Made by a program: the position numbers and the translations under genes. Source: JBKPNZ01 sp046732895 (GTDB lineage: Bacteria; Actinomycetota; Thermoleophilia; Solirubrobacterales; 70-9). Taken from it: a stretch of 64,000 bases of DNA. Every line of letters starts with the position of its first letter. Position 1 is the first letter of the stretch. The notes beneath the pieces were generated by a model. It saw nothing but the letters and a program-made list of their open reading frames with translations, had not been told where the DNA came from and searched no databases. Where the stretch lies: assembly GCA_046732895.1 (NCBI GenBank), contig JBKPNZ010000048.1, positions 1-64,000 of the forward strand. Reading direction: 5' to 3'. This document shows positions 33,659-40,816 of the stretch, piece after piece.

Positions 33659-34450
33659 CTAATTCTGGCGGCGGGCGCGCACGATCGCCGAGCCGGCGTG
33701 CTCGTGAACTCGGTGGGTCTCGCGGATCTCGACCTGCTCGAAGCCGGCGACCTCGAGCTCGTGCCGGAACTCCTCGGTGGTCAGCGCTCCACCCACGCAG
33801 CCCGTCCACGCGGCCATGTCGCGCCGCGTGGCCTCGTCCATATCCGGGTCGGCGACGACGTCGCTGACAGCGAACCGCCCGCCGGGTCGCAGCACCCGAG
33901 CGGCCTCGCGGAACACGGCCGGCTTGTCGCCGGAGAGGTTGATCACGCAGTTGGAGATGATCACGTCGACCGACTCATCGGGAAGGGGCACGTCCTCGAT
34001 CGTGCCCTTGAGGAACTCGACGTTCGTCACGCCGGCCTCGCGCTGGTTGCGGCGTGCGAGCTCCAGCATCTCGGCGGTCATATCGACGCCGTAGGCCTTG
34101 CCCGCCGGTCCCACCCGCCGCGCGGAGAGGAGGACGTCGATGCCGCCCCCGGAGCCCAGGTCGAGCACGGTCTCGCCCTCGTGCAGCTCGGCGACCACCG
34201 TCGGGTTGCCGCAGCCCAGGGACGCGAGCTTCGCAGCGTCGGGCAAGACGTCACGCTCCTCGCCCGAGTAGAGCTGGGGGCCGAACACGTCGTCGCCGCA
34301 GGCGTCGGGCACGTCGGTGCCGCAGCCGCAGGATGAGTCGTCGGAGCCGCAGCAGCCGGCGCGGCCGGCCTCGACCGACCTCGCCGCCTCCGCGTAGCGG
34401 TCGCGGACGATCTCGCGGATCTCGTCGGGGGCGTTCAGCTGCTCAGCCAT
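33659..34450 (-). CDS. arsM: arsenite S-adenosylmethionine methyltransferase
   Basis: The 263-residue methyltransferase has SAM motif I VLDLGSGGGID (about 95-105) and the As(III)-binding cysteines at family positions: Cys80 (SLGCGNP), Cys168 (SNCVINLS) and Cys218 (WTGCVGG). An extra Cys-rich N-terminal segment (GCCGSD, CGCGTD, ACGDD) may also bind arsenic. It converts arsenite to methylated arsenicals. The start at MAEQLNAPDE is backed by GGAG at 8-nt spacing and overlaps the arsR end by 16 bp. Confidence 0.93.
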   Translation of the reverse strand: MAEQLNAPDEIREIVRDRYAEAARSVEAGRAGCCGSDDSSCGCGTDVPDACGDDVFGPQLYSGEERDVLPDAAKLASLGCGNPTVVAELHEGETVLDLGSGGGIDVLLSARRVGPAGKAYGVDMTAEMLELARRNQREAGVTNVEFLKGTIEDVPLPDESVDVIISNCVINLSGDKPAVFREAARVLRPGGRFAVSDVVADPDMDEATRRDMAAWTGCVGGALTTEEFRHELEVAGFEQVEIRETHRVHEHAGSAIVRARRQN

Positions 34451-34791
34451 ACGGATAGCTCCTTCAATGACTCGGGGTTGACGTAGTAGTACGCCCACAG
34501 GCCACGGCGCTCGGAGCCGACGATGCCGGCTTGGCGCAGGACCTTCAGGTGGTGCGAGACGGTGGGCTGGGAGAGGTCGAAGAGGGGAACGAGCTCGCAG
34601 ACGCAGACCTTGCCCGCGTGCTTGCGCAAGACGTCGACGAGCTGCATGCGGATCGGATCACCCAGCGCCTTGGCGATGTTCGCCATCCGCTCCGCGTGCT
34701 CGCGCGCGATGTCGGGGTAGACGACGGGCTCGCAGCAGGGCTCGCCGACGGGGCGCTTCTGCTTGGGGGCGAGCTCCAGATCGACAGCCAT
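34435..34791 (-). CDS. arsR: ArsR/SmtB-family arsenic-responsive repressor
   Basis: The 118-residue winged-helix repressor has the As(III) motif KVCVCEL (Cys63, Cys65) on the recognition region, a second pair Cys19/Cys20 near the N-terminus, and the DNA helix LSQPTVSHHLKVLRQAGIV. This pattern resembles thiolate-bridged type ArsR proteins. It heads arsR-arsM-arsN1-diiron on the minus strand and shares a short AT-rich promoter/operator with the divergent arsC gene, so it likely represses both directions. Confidence 0.93.
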   Translation of the reverse strand: MAVDLELAPKQKRPVGEPCCEPVVYPDIAREHAERMANIAKALGDPIRMQLVDVLRKHAGKVCVCELVPLFDLSQPTVSHHLKVLRQAGIVGSERRGLWAYYYVNPESLKELSVWLSS

Positions 34792-34798
34792 CTATTTA

Positions 34799-34827
34799 CG
34801 TATATCAATAGGAATGATAGATGTCAA
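34799..34827 (-). promoter_or_regulatory. arsR promoter
   Basis: On the minus strand TTGACA (34827-34822) and TATACG (34804-34799) are separated by exactly 17 bp, and the arsR ATG lies 7 nt beyond the -10, so the mRNA is probably leaderless. The patch is strongly AT-rich compared with its surroundings. Confidence 0.75.
34803..34819. promoter_or_regulatory. probable ArsR operator
   Basis: TATCA-N7-TGATA is an inverted repeat centred in the spacer of the arsR promoter. The size and AT content are typical of ArsR/SmtB operators; binding here would block both arsR and arsC transcription. A -10-like TAATAT for arsC lies at 34830-34835. Confidence 0.55.
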
Positions 34828-34845
34828 TGTAATATCCTGGGCGAG

Positions 34846-35271
34846 GTGGAAGCCGGAGGCCCGAACGAGGAGCGTCCTGAGGTCCTCTTCGTGTGCGTGC
34901 ACAACGCCGGCCGAAGCCAGATGGCGGCTGGGCTCCTCGATCAGATGGCGGCGGGGCGGGTTCACATCCGATCGGCCGGCTCCGATCCGGCGGACCGGAT
35001 CAATCCCGCTGTCGTCGAGGCAATGGGCGAGGTCGGCATCGACGTGAGCAAGGAGTTCCCGAAGCCGCTCACCGACGATCTCGTCCGCGCTGCGGATGTC
35101 GTCATCACGATGGGCTGCGGCGACGCGTGCCCGTTCTACCCCGGCAAGCGCTACGAGGATTGGACCCTCGACGATCCCGCCGGCCAGAACCTCCAGACGG
35201 TTCGCCGCATCCGCGACGAGATCTCGGAGCGAGTGCGCGCTCTGCTGAACGAACTCGCCCCAGATGCCTGA
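34846..35271 (+). CDS. arsC: arsenate reductase (LMW-phosphatase type)
   Basis: The 141-residue enzyme has the Cx5R active site CVHNAGR (Cys17, Arg23), the recycling cysteines Cys91 and Cys95 (MGCGDACPF) and the aspartate loop LDDPAGQN. This is the low-molecular-weight tyrosine phosphatase type reductase that uses thioredoxin or mycothiol. It turns arsenate into arsenite. GTG 34846 is preceded by TAATAT at 10 nt. It overlaps the aquaporin gene by 8 bp. Confidence 0.93.
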   Translation: MEAGGPNEERPEVLFVCVHNAGRSQMAAGLLDQMAAGRVHIRSAGSDPADRINPAVVEAMGEVGIDVSKEFPKPLTDDLVRAADVVITMGCGDACPFYPGKRYEDWTLDDPAGQNLQTVRRIRDEISERVRALLNELAPDA

Positions 35272-35950
35272 GCACGGCCGCCCGGGGCTGTGGCGCCGGG
35301 CCGCCGCCGAGGGCCTGGCGGCCTTCGCCCTGGTGTTCGCGGGGTGCGGGGCGATCATCGCCGACGCCAGCTACGGCGGAGCGCTCGGAACGGTGGGCGT
35401 CGCCCTCGTCTTCGGGCTGGTGATCATGGTCATGGTCTATGCGACCGGACACCTGTCGGGAGCGCACATCAATCCCTCGGTCACGCTTGCGTTCACGATG
35501 ACGCGTCACTTCCCCGCGCGGGAGGCGGCTGCCTACATCGCGGCGCAGCTGGCCGGGGCGGTCGCCGCTGCCCTCGCGCTGCTCGCCGTGTGGCCCGACG
35601 CGCCGGCAAACCTGGGCGCCACGCTCCCCTCGGTTGGGGCGGGAAGCGCGCTGGTCTACGAACTCCTGATGACCGCCTTCCTGATGTTCGTGATCATGGC
35701 CGTCGCCACCGACACAAGGGCGGTCGGGGCCGCGGCCGCGATCGCGATTGGCGGTGTGATCGGTCTCGACGCGCTGTTCGGCGGACCGGTGACCGGCGCC
35801 TCCATGAACCCTGCGAGGTCGTTCGGTCCGGCGCTGGCCAGCGGCCACTGGACCGACTTCTGGGTCTACCTGGTCGGGCCCGTAGCCGGCGCTGGCTTGG
35901 GGGCCCTGGCGTATCAGCTCGTGCGCGGACCGGCGAGCGCGGCGGTCTGA
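35264..35950 (+). CDS. MIP-family aquaporin, probable arsenite channel (AqpS-like)
   Basis: The 228-residue channel has six TM segments and the two NPA half-helices as NPS (70-72, GAHINPSVT) and NPA (182-184, GASMNPARS). The first box varies as in several aquaglyceroporins. Coupling to arsC and the absence of arsB/acr3 genes in the window recall Sinorhizobium meliloti aqpS, where arsenite made by ArsC leaves down its gradient through the channel. An arsenite role is inference from context; water or glycerol transport cannot be excluded. Confidence 0.85.
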   Translation: MPEHGRPGLWRRAAAEGLAAFALVFAGCGAIIADASYGGALGTVGVALVFGLVIMVMVYATGHLSGAHINPSVTLAFTMTRHFPAREAAAYIAAQLAGAVAAALALLAVWPDAPANLGATLPSVGAGSALVYELLMTAFLMFVIMAVATDTRAVGAAAAIAIGGVIGLDALFGGPVTGASMNPARSFGPALASGHWTDFWVYLVGPVAGAGLGALAYQLVRGPASAAV

Positions 35951-36837
35951 CGGGCAACGGCAGGCCCCGAGCCCAGAGCGCGCTCGAACGCCGCCAGGGC
36001 ATCGGATGCCCGCGGCCGGTACGGCGGGTGGATCTCGAGGACCACCGGGGCGCGGGTACGGGTGATGAGCGGTGCGATTTCCGGCCACGAGACCATCCCG
36101 CGCCCGGGCGGCAGGTGAAGGTCGAGTCGCAGCGGATCCACGCCCAGCTCCGCGCCGGTCGAGCGCCAGCGTGCGCCGAAGTTGTCGTGTGCGTGATAGA
36201 GGGCCACGGCGTCGATCGCGGGCTCGATCAGGTGTGCGAGCGAAGTTCGTCGAAGCTCCGCCGTGATGTGGGCGTGGCCCAGGTCCAGGCAGATGCCGAT
36301 GCGCTCCGAGCCGATCCTGTGGGCGAGGCCGCGCAGGCTCAGTGGGCTCGCGGACAGGAGCTCCGGGCCGGGGTAGACGGGTGCCAGGTTCTCGATCGCG
36401 ATCGTCACCTCCAGTCGCTCCGCGCGGTTGGCCAACGCGGCGAGCGAGCGGGCCTCGAACAGGAGCCGGCGGTCACTCTCAGGCGCGTCGGGCAGGGCGC
36501 AGGCGTGGTAGACGACGTGCGTCGCTCCGATCTCGGCGGCGTAGGCGAGCAACCCCTCGAAAGCGCGGTCGCCCGCCGGCGATCCCGCTCGCAACCCTGC
36601 CGGCGCATGCAGCATTGGGCGAAGCTCGGTCGTGTCGAGCGAGCGCCGCAGCGACGCGGCATGGCTCGTGGATTGGCGCGAGTCCGAGAGCACCGAGGCC
36701 GGTGGGGCGTGCATCTGGACGAGCCCGAAGCCGGCGGCCTCCAGCGACTTGAGAAATGCCGGCGATGACCACCAGCCGTCAGGAGCCGTCAGGCCGATCC
36801 GTTCGCGGTCGATGCCGCGTGCACTCATCAAGGGCAT
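35914..36837 (-). CDS. sugar phosphate isomerase/AP endonuclease family TIM-barrel protein
   Basis: The 307-residue protein is of the xylose isomerase-like barrel class. Supporting blocks are HAPAGLRAG, THVVYHACALP, VTIAIENLAPVYP (metal Glu), ICLDLGHAHI (Asp/His ligands), HAHDN and VVLEIHPPY. Either an isomerase/epimerase or an endonuclease IV-like activity is possible. The start is uncertain (36837 or 36828). Its end overlaps the convergent aquaporin gene by 37 bp. A three-unit 11-bp repeat lies 26 nt upstream in the orientation expected for this gene, so it may be phosphate-regulated. Confidence 0.72.
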   Translation of the reverse strand: MPLMSARGIDRERIGLTAPDGWWSSPAFLKSLEAAGFGLVQMHAPPASVLSDSRQSTSHAASLRRSLDTTELRPMLHAPAGLRAGSPAGDRAFEGLLAYAAEIGATHVVYHACALPDAPESDRRLLFEARSLAALANRAERLEVTIAIENLAPVYPGPELLSASPLSLRGLAHRIGSERIGICLDLGHAHITAELRRTSLAHLIEPAIDAVALYHAHDNFGARWRSTGAELGVDPLRLDLHLPPGRGMVSWPEIAPLITRTRAPVVLEIHPPYRPRASDALAAFERALGSGPAVARQTAALAGPRTS

Positions 36838-36862
36838 GGTTCGCCGCATCGCCTGCGCCTGG

Positions 36863-36895
36863 GTGAACAGTGCGTGAAGGAGGTGTGAACCACCC
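36863..36895 (-). promoter_or_regulatory. three-unit PHO-box-like operator between isomerase-like gene and ppx
   Basis: GTGAACAGTGC, GTGAAGGAGGT and GTGAACCACCC follow one another without gaps. On the minus strand the GTTCAC/CTTCAC cores point toward the isomerase-like gene; ppx starts about 65 bp on the other side and could also respond. Confidence 0.65.
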
Positions 36896-36961
36896 GTTAT
36901 CAGCGGGGTTCTGCGCCCTCGCCGCATCCGCGCGGTCTGCGAAGCTAGGCGCCAGACGACG

Positions 36962-37867
36962 ATGCTCTGCGCAGCAATCGATATCGGCTCGAATACGACG
37001 AGGGTCCTGGTGGCGGAGCCGGACGAGGGACAGCTCCGCACGGTCATGGAACAGCGCGCGTACACGCGCATCGGCAAGGCGTCCAAGCACGACGGGCGAA
37101 TCGACGCCGAGAAGGTCGCTGAGGTCGCCGAGGTCGTCGCGACGCAGGTCCGTCTGGCCGAGGAGGTGGGCGCCGAGGCAATTCGCACCGTAGCCACGGC
37201 AGCGATCCGGGAAGCCGAGAATCGCGCCGAGGTGATCGCCGAGATCTCGCGGATCGCCGGCGTCCCGGTCGAGATCCTGAGCGAGGAGGAGGAGGGCAGA
37301 CTCGCCTTCATCGGCGCGACCAAGACCCTCGGCCATCCCGTCGACGGGGAGGTCGCCGTCGTCGACGTCGGCGGCGGCTCCTCCGAGATCGTCCTCGGCA
37401 CCGTGGCGGGCGGGGTTCGCTTGGTCCGCTCCTTCAAGATCGGCTCGGGCGCGCTGGCCGAGGACTTTCTCGAGCAGGACCCACCTTCGGCCTCCGAGAT
37501 CCGGGCGCTGCGCGACTACATCTCCGACTTCTTCGCCGAGGTCGAGGTCGACCAACCCGCGCAGGCCGTCGCCGTGGGCGGGAGCGCAACCTCGTTGCGC
37601 CGCCTGGTGGGGGCTGTGCTCGAGTACGAGACGCTCGAACGCGGGGTCCGCGTGCTCGTGGGGGACCCGATTGCCGAGGTCGCCCGGCGCTTCGAGCTCG
37701 ATGCCCGCCGCGTCCGGATTCTCCCAGCGGGCGTGCTGCTGCTCGAGAAGCTCTCCGAGCTCCTCGGTCAGCCGTTGCAGATCGGCAAGGGCGGGTTGCG
37801 CGAGGGGGTCATCCTCGACCTCCTGAACGGCGCCGCCAACGGCACGCCGAAGGCCCTCGCCGCCTGA
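36962..37867 (+). CDS. ppx: exopolyphosphatase (Ppx/GppA family)
   Basis: The 301-residue ASKHA-fold phosphatase has phosphate-1 loop AAIDIGSNTTRVLV, TVATAAIREAENR, catalytic-type Glu region ILSEEEEGRLAF, phosphate-2 loop VVDVGGGSSEIVLG and adenosine-type loop VAVGGSATSLRRL. The length is that of the short actinobacterial Ppx1-type enzymes lacking the C-terminal domains of the E. coli protein. It releases phosphate from polyphosphate ends or acts on pppGpp. It is followed by two CHAD genes on the same strand. Confidence 0.9.
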   Translation: MLCAAIDIGSNTTRVLVAEPDEGQLRTVMEQRAYTRIGKASKHDGRIDAEKVAEVAEVVATQVRLAEEVGAEAIRTVATAAIREAENRAEVIAEISRIAGVPVEILSEEEEGRLAFIGATKTLGHPVDGEVAVVDVGGGSSEIVLGTVAGGVRLVRSFKIGSGALAEDFLEQDPPSASEIRALRDYISDFFAEVEVDQPAQAVAVGGSATSLRRLVGAVLEYETLERGVRVLVGDPIAEVARRFELDARRVRILPAGVLLLEKLSELLGQPLQIGKGGLREGVILDLLNGAANGTPKALAA

Positions 37868-37924
37868 ACCGGCCGACGGGCCGTGAGGCGGTCGCGGGCT
37901 CGCCGGGCGAGATAGTCTCGCTCC

Positions 37925-38497
37925 GTGGCGAAGCCGCGTCCGATTCCTGACCTTGACCCGTCGGCGCCCTATGCCTCGGCGGCCGCGAAGGTCGTCGCCG
38001 CCAGAGCGGCTGAGATCGCTGAGCACGCCGACGGGGTGCAGGATCTATCCGACATCGAGCGGCTTCACGACATGCGGGTCGCGACGCGCCGGCTGCGGGC
38101 TGCCCTCGAGGTCTTCGAGTCGTGCTTCCCGCGCAAGGCGTTCGCCGCAACGCTTGCGGAGGTGAAGCGCCTCGCCGATGCACTTGGCGAGCGCCGTGAT
38201 CGCGATGTGGCGATCGCCGCCCTCGAGGAGTTCGCAAGTCGCCTGCCCGCCCCCGATCGGCCCGGCATCGAGAGCCTTGTGGCCCGCTTCCGGATCGAGC
38301 AGGCCGAGGCGAACGACGCCCTCTCCTCTCATGTCACCGACGAGCGGCTCGCCGGCCTGCGCGATCACGTCCGCGAGCTTGTCATCGCCGCCGAGCGGAC
38401 CGTAGGCGAGCGGCCGGGCAGCGCGATGCAGCGCGTCGCGCTCGCGGCTTCGGGCTCGAACGGCTCGGGCGGCCTCAACGGGGAGCCTGCCGCGTGA
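37925..38497 (+). CDS. CHAD domain protein (first of a pair)
   Basis: The 190-residue helical protein has IERLHDMRVATRRLRAALEVFESCF and EVKRLADALGERRDRDVAIAAL, the first-half CHAD motifs with conserved His, Arg and Lys. It appears to hold about one of the two four-helix halves of a full CHAD domain, with the second weakly present. TAGTCT lies 6 nt before the GTG, suggesting leaderless transcription. It overlaps the next CHAD gene (GTGA). Confidence 0.8.
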   Translation: MAKPRPIPDLDPSAPYASAAAKVVAARAAEIAEHADGVQDLSDIERLHDMRVATRRLRAALEVFESCFPRKAFAATLAEVKRLADALGERRDRDVAIAALEEFASRLPAPDRPGIESLVARFRIEQAEANDALSSHVTDERLAGLRDHVRELVIAAERTVGERPGSAMQRVALAASGSNGSGGLNGEPAA

Positions 38498-39231
38498 AGG
38501 CGCGCCGGGTGAAGAAGCTCGACGCCAGGGCGCCCTTTGCCCAAAGCGCGGCGCGCATCATCCGCGTGCGGTTGAGCGAGTTGCGGTCCTTCGTGCCCGC
38601 GGCCCTCGAGCGCGAGAACTCGGACGAGCAGCACGACATGCGGATCGCGGCGAAGCGCGTGCGCTATGTGCTCGAGTCAACGGAGATGTGCTTCGGGAAG
38701 CCGGCGCAGACCGCACGGCGGCGAGCGAAGGACCTGCAGGAGATCCTCGGGGACCTCCACGACTGCGACGTCATGCTTCCCAGGGTTGAGGCCCATCTCG
38801 ACGAGCTCCGCGAACAGGACGCGGAGGCTGTGTGGCGCCGGGCCGGTGCGGCGCCCGACCTCGATCCCGAGCTCGCCGCCCGAGCGCCGAACCGCACATC
38901 GTTTCGGGGCCTCGACGTGCTCGCCGTATACCTGCGCGCTCGCCGGCGCCTCCTGTTCGACCGCTTCACGGACTTCTGGGCGGAGCAGGAGCACGCCGGG
39001 ACCTGGGACGACCTCGACCGGGCGGCCGCCGCCATCCTGCGCGACGCCAAGGACCGACGGCGCGCCGCTCGCCGCGCCCAGCGCGCCGAGCGTGAGCTGG
39101 TCGAGGCGGAGCGTGAGCGGCAGGCGGCCGCGGAGCGCGCCAGGACGGCCGCCGCTCAGCTCGAACGGGCCGAGAGAACCGCACATGGGCTGCCGAGCGG
39201 TACCCTGCGTCCCGGTGGGTTGCAGGGTTAG
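38494..39231 (+). CDS. CHAD domain protein (second of a pair)
   Basis: The 245-residue protein contains SDEQHDMRIAAKRVRYVLESTEM and RAKDLQEILGDLHDCDVML, the second-half type CHAD motifs, then a long basic/acidic coiled tail rich in RRAARRAQRAERELVEAE. It is translationally coupled to the preceding CHAD gene. The two products could assemble into one two-lobed polyphosphate-binding unit. The 3' end overlaps the start of the M1 peptidase gene. Confidence 0.8.
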   Translation: MKARRVKKLDARAPFAQSAARIIRVRLSELRSFVPAALERENSDEQHDMRIAAKRVRYVLESTEMCFGKPAQTARRRAKDLQEILGDLHDCDVMLPRVEAHLDELREQDAEAVWRRAGAAPDLDPELAARAPNRTSFRGLDVLAVYLRARRRLLFDRFTDFWAEQEHAGTWDDLDRAAAAILRDAKDRRRAARRAQRAERELVEAERERQAAAERARTAAAQLERAERTAHGLPSGTLRPGGLQG

Positions 39232-40618
39232 AGGAAAGTTGCGAGTCCTCGGCGCCCTACTCGTGGGCGCAGCGTTCAGTGCGCTAGCGCCGGCCGGGGC
39301 GATGGCGGGCGTCGGCACGCCCGGCTCCGACGGGCTTGGGGACCCCTTCTTCCCACAGGCCGGGAACGGCGGCTACGACGTCGGCCACTACGACCTCGAC
39401 CTCGAGTGGCACAAGTCGGGGAACCTGAACGGCCATGTGGCGATCGCGGCCACGGCGACGCAGAACCTGAGTGCGTTCGATCTCGACCTGCGTAAGCGGC
39501 TCGACGTCGACTCGCTCCAGGTGAATGGCGCCCCGGCGACCTTCAGCCGGGAGGGGCAGGAGCTGGTCGTCACGCCTGCGGGCCCGGTTCTCACCAGCAT
39601 GCCCCTCAACGTCGTCGTCGACTACTCCGGCAAGCCGCGGTTCGTCAGGGATCCCGACGGCTCCAAGGACGGCTGGGTCCCGACCCACGACGGCGCCGTC
39701 GTCGTCAACGAGCCCCAGGGCGCGCCGACCTGGTTCCCGTGCAACGACCATCCGCTCGACAAGGCGACCTTCGACATCAGTGTCGAGGTGCCCAAGGGAC
39801 GCAAGGCGATCTCCAATGGGACGCTCGAGGACAAGACCCGCGAGGGCGACCGGGTCACGTACGAGTGGCACGAGGCGGATCCGATGGCGACCTACCTGTC
39901 GACGGCGACGATCGGCCGCTTCGACCTGGATCAGGGAACGGCCGGTGGGGTCCCCTCATACGTCGCGGTTCAGCCCGGTACCGATCCCGGGGCCGTAGGC
40001 AAGATCGATGCCGTCCTGGACTTCTTCTCGGCGAAGTTCGGGCCCTATCCCTTCGATGCGTCGGGCGCAATCGTCGACCCCTCGGACGTCGGCTACTCGC
40101 TCGAGGTGCAGACGAAGCCGTACTTCCCTGGAGGGCCCGATCAGAATCTGCTGGCGCATGAGCAGGCCCACCAGTGGTTCGGCGACTCGGTCTCGCTCGA
40201 GCGGTTCCCCGAAATGTGGCTGAACGAGGGCTTTGCGACGTGGTCGCAATGGTTGTGGGGACAGCACACCGGCGGCAAGACCACGGGGGAGCGCTTCGAC
40301 GATCTCTACGCTGCCCACGGGCCCGAGGACGGCTTCTGGAGCCCGCCGCCCGCCGACCTGGGCGATCCGTCTCACCTGTTCGATTTCAACGCGGTGTACC
40401 AGCGCGGCGCGATGACGCTCGAAGCGCTGCGCCAGCTCGTCGGTAACGGCATTTTCCTCGACATCCTCCAGACGTGGGTCGCGGACCACGACCACGGGAA
40501 CGGCGACATCGATGAGTTCATCTCCCTCGTGAAGTCGAAGTCGGACGTCCCCGACCAGGACCTCGACGACTTCTTCCAGGACTGGCTCTACGAGCCGGCG
40601 AAGCCGCCGCTGCCGTAG
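39215..40618 (+). CDS. secreted M1-family metallopeptidase
   Basis: The 467-residue protein has a signal peptide (LRVLGALLVGAAFSALAPAGAMAG), an aminopeptidase N-type N-terminal beta domain, and the gluzincin active site HEQAHQW (His315, Glu316, His319) with third ligand Glu338 (WLNEGFA). GTG 39215 is preferred because TACCCT precedes it by 8 nt; TTG 39239 after GAGGAAAG is the alternative. It lacks the large C-terminal helical domain of full aminopeptidase N, as is common for secreted actinobacterial forms. It may cleave external peptides for nutrition. Confidence 0.88.
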   Translation: MGCRVRGKLRVLGALLVGAAFSALAPAGAMAGVGTPGSDGLGDPFFPQAGNGGYDVGHYDLDLEWHKSGNLNGHVAIAATATQNLSAFDLDLRKRLDVDSLQVNGAPATFSREGQELVVTPAGPVLTSMPLNVVVDYSGKPRFVRDPDGSKDGWVPTHDGAVVVNEPQGAPTWFPCNDHPLDKATFDISVEVPKGRKAISNGTLEDKTREGDRVTYEWHEADPMATYLSTATIGRFDLDQGTAGGVPSYVAVQPGTDPGAVGKIDAVLDFFSAKFGPYPFDASGAIVDPSDVGYSLEVQTKPYFPGGPDQNLLAHEQAHQWFGDSVSLERFPEMWLNEGFATWSQWLWGQHTGGKTTGERFDDLYAAHGPEDGFWSPPPADLGDPSHLFDFNAVYQRGAMTLEALRQLVGNGIFLDILQTWVADHDHGNGDIDEFISLVKSKSDVPDQDLDDFFQDWLYEPAKPPLP

Positions 40619-40629
40619 ACGGCGAGAGC

Positions 40630-40664
40630 GGTTGCGCGCTCCGTTCGGGCCGAAGCGCGCAACC
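40630..40664. terminator. 11-bp stem terminator-like hairpin
   Basis: GGTTGCGCGCT (40630-40640) and AGCGCGCAACC (40654-40664) are perfectly complementary with a 13-nt loop, 11 bp after the M1 peptidase stop and between convergent genes. No U-tract. Confidence 0.55.
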
Positions 40665-40713
40665 GGCGCTCCAAGTCGGCACGAAGGGGAGAGGGTCGGG
40701 CGGCTTCGGCTAC

Positions 40714-40758
40714 CGATGGTCGAGAAAACGCGACAATGACGCGTTAACGCGACCATCG
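40714..40758 (-). repeat. 45-bp dispersed palindromic repeat, copy 2 (inverted)
   Basis: This is the reverse complement of the element at 18246-18290 with one difference (A for G in the centre of the right arm). It is intergenic, between the M1 peptidase and the convergent glucosidase gene. Confidence 0.75.
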
Positions 40759-40816
40759 CTGCGATGATCGCGGATTCGAGGACGAAAGCGCCCGCCGGCG
40801 CCCGGCGCCGCTACCC

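Noticed and set aside
39956..40756. Minus-strand frame starting in the palindromic repeat
   Set aside because: It lies antisense to the M1 peptidase active-site region and has no recognisable domain; its ATG is part of the repeat.
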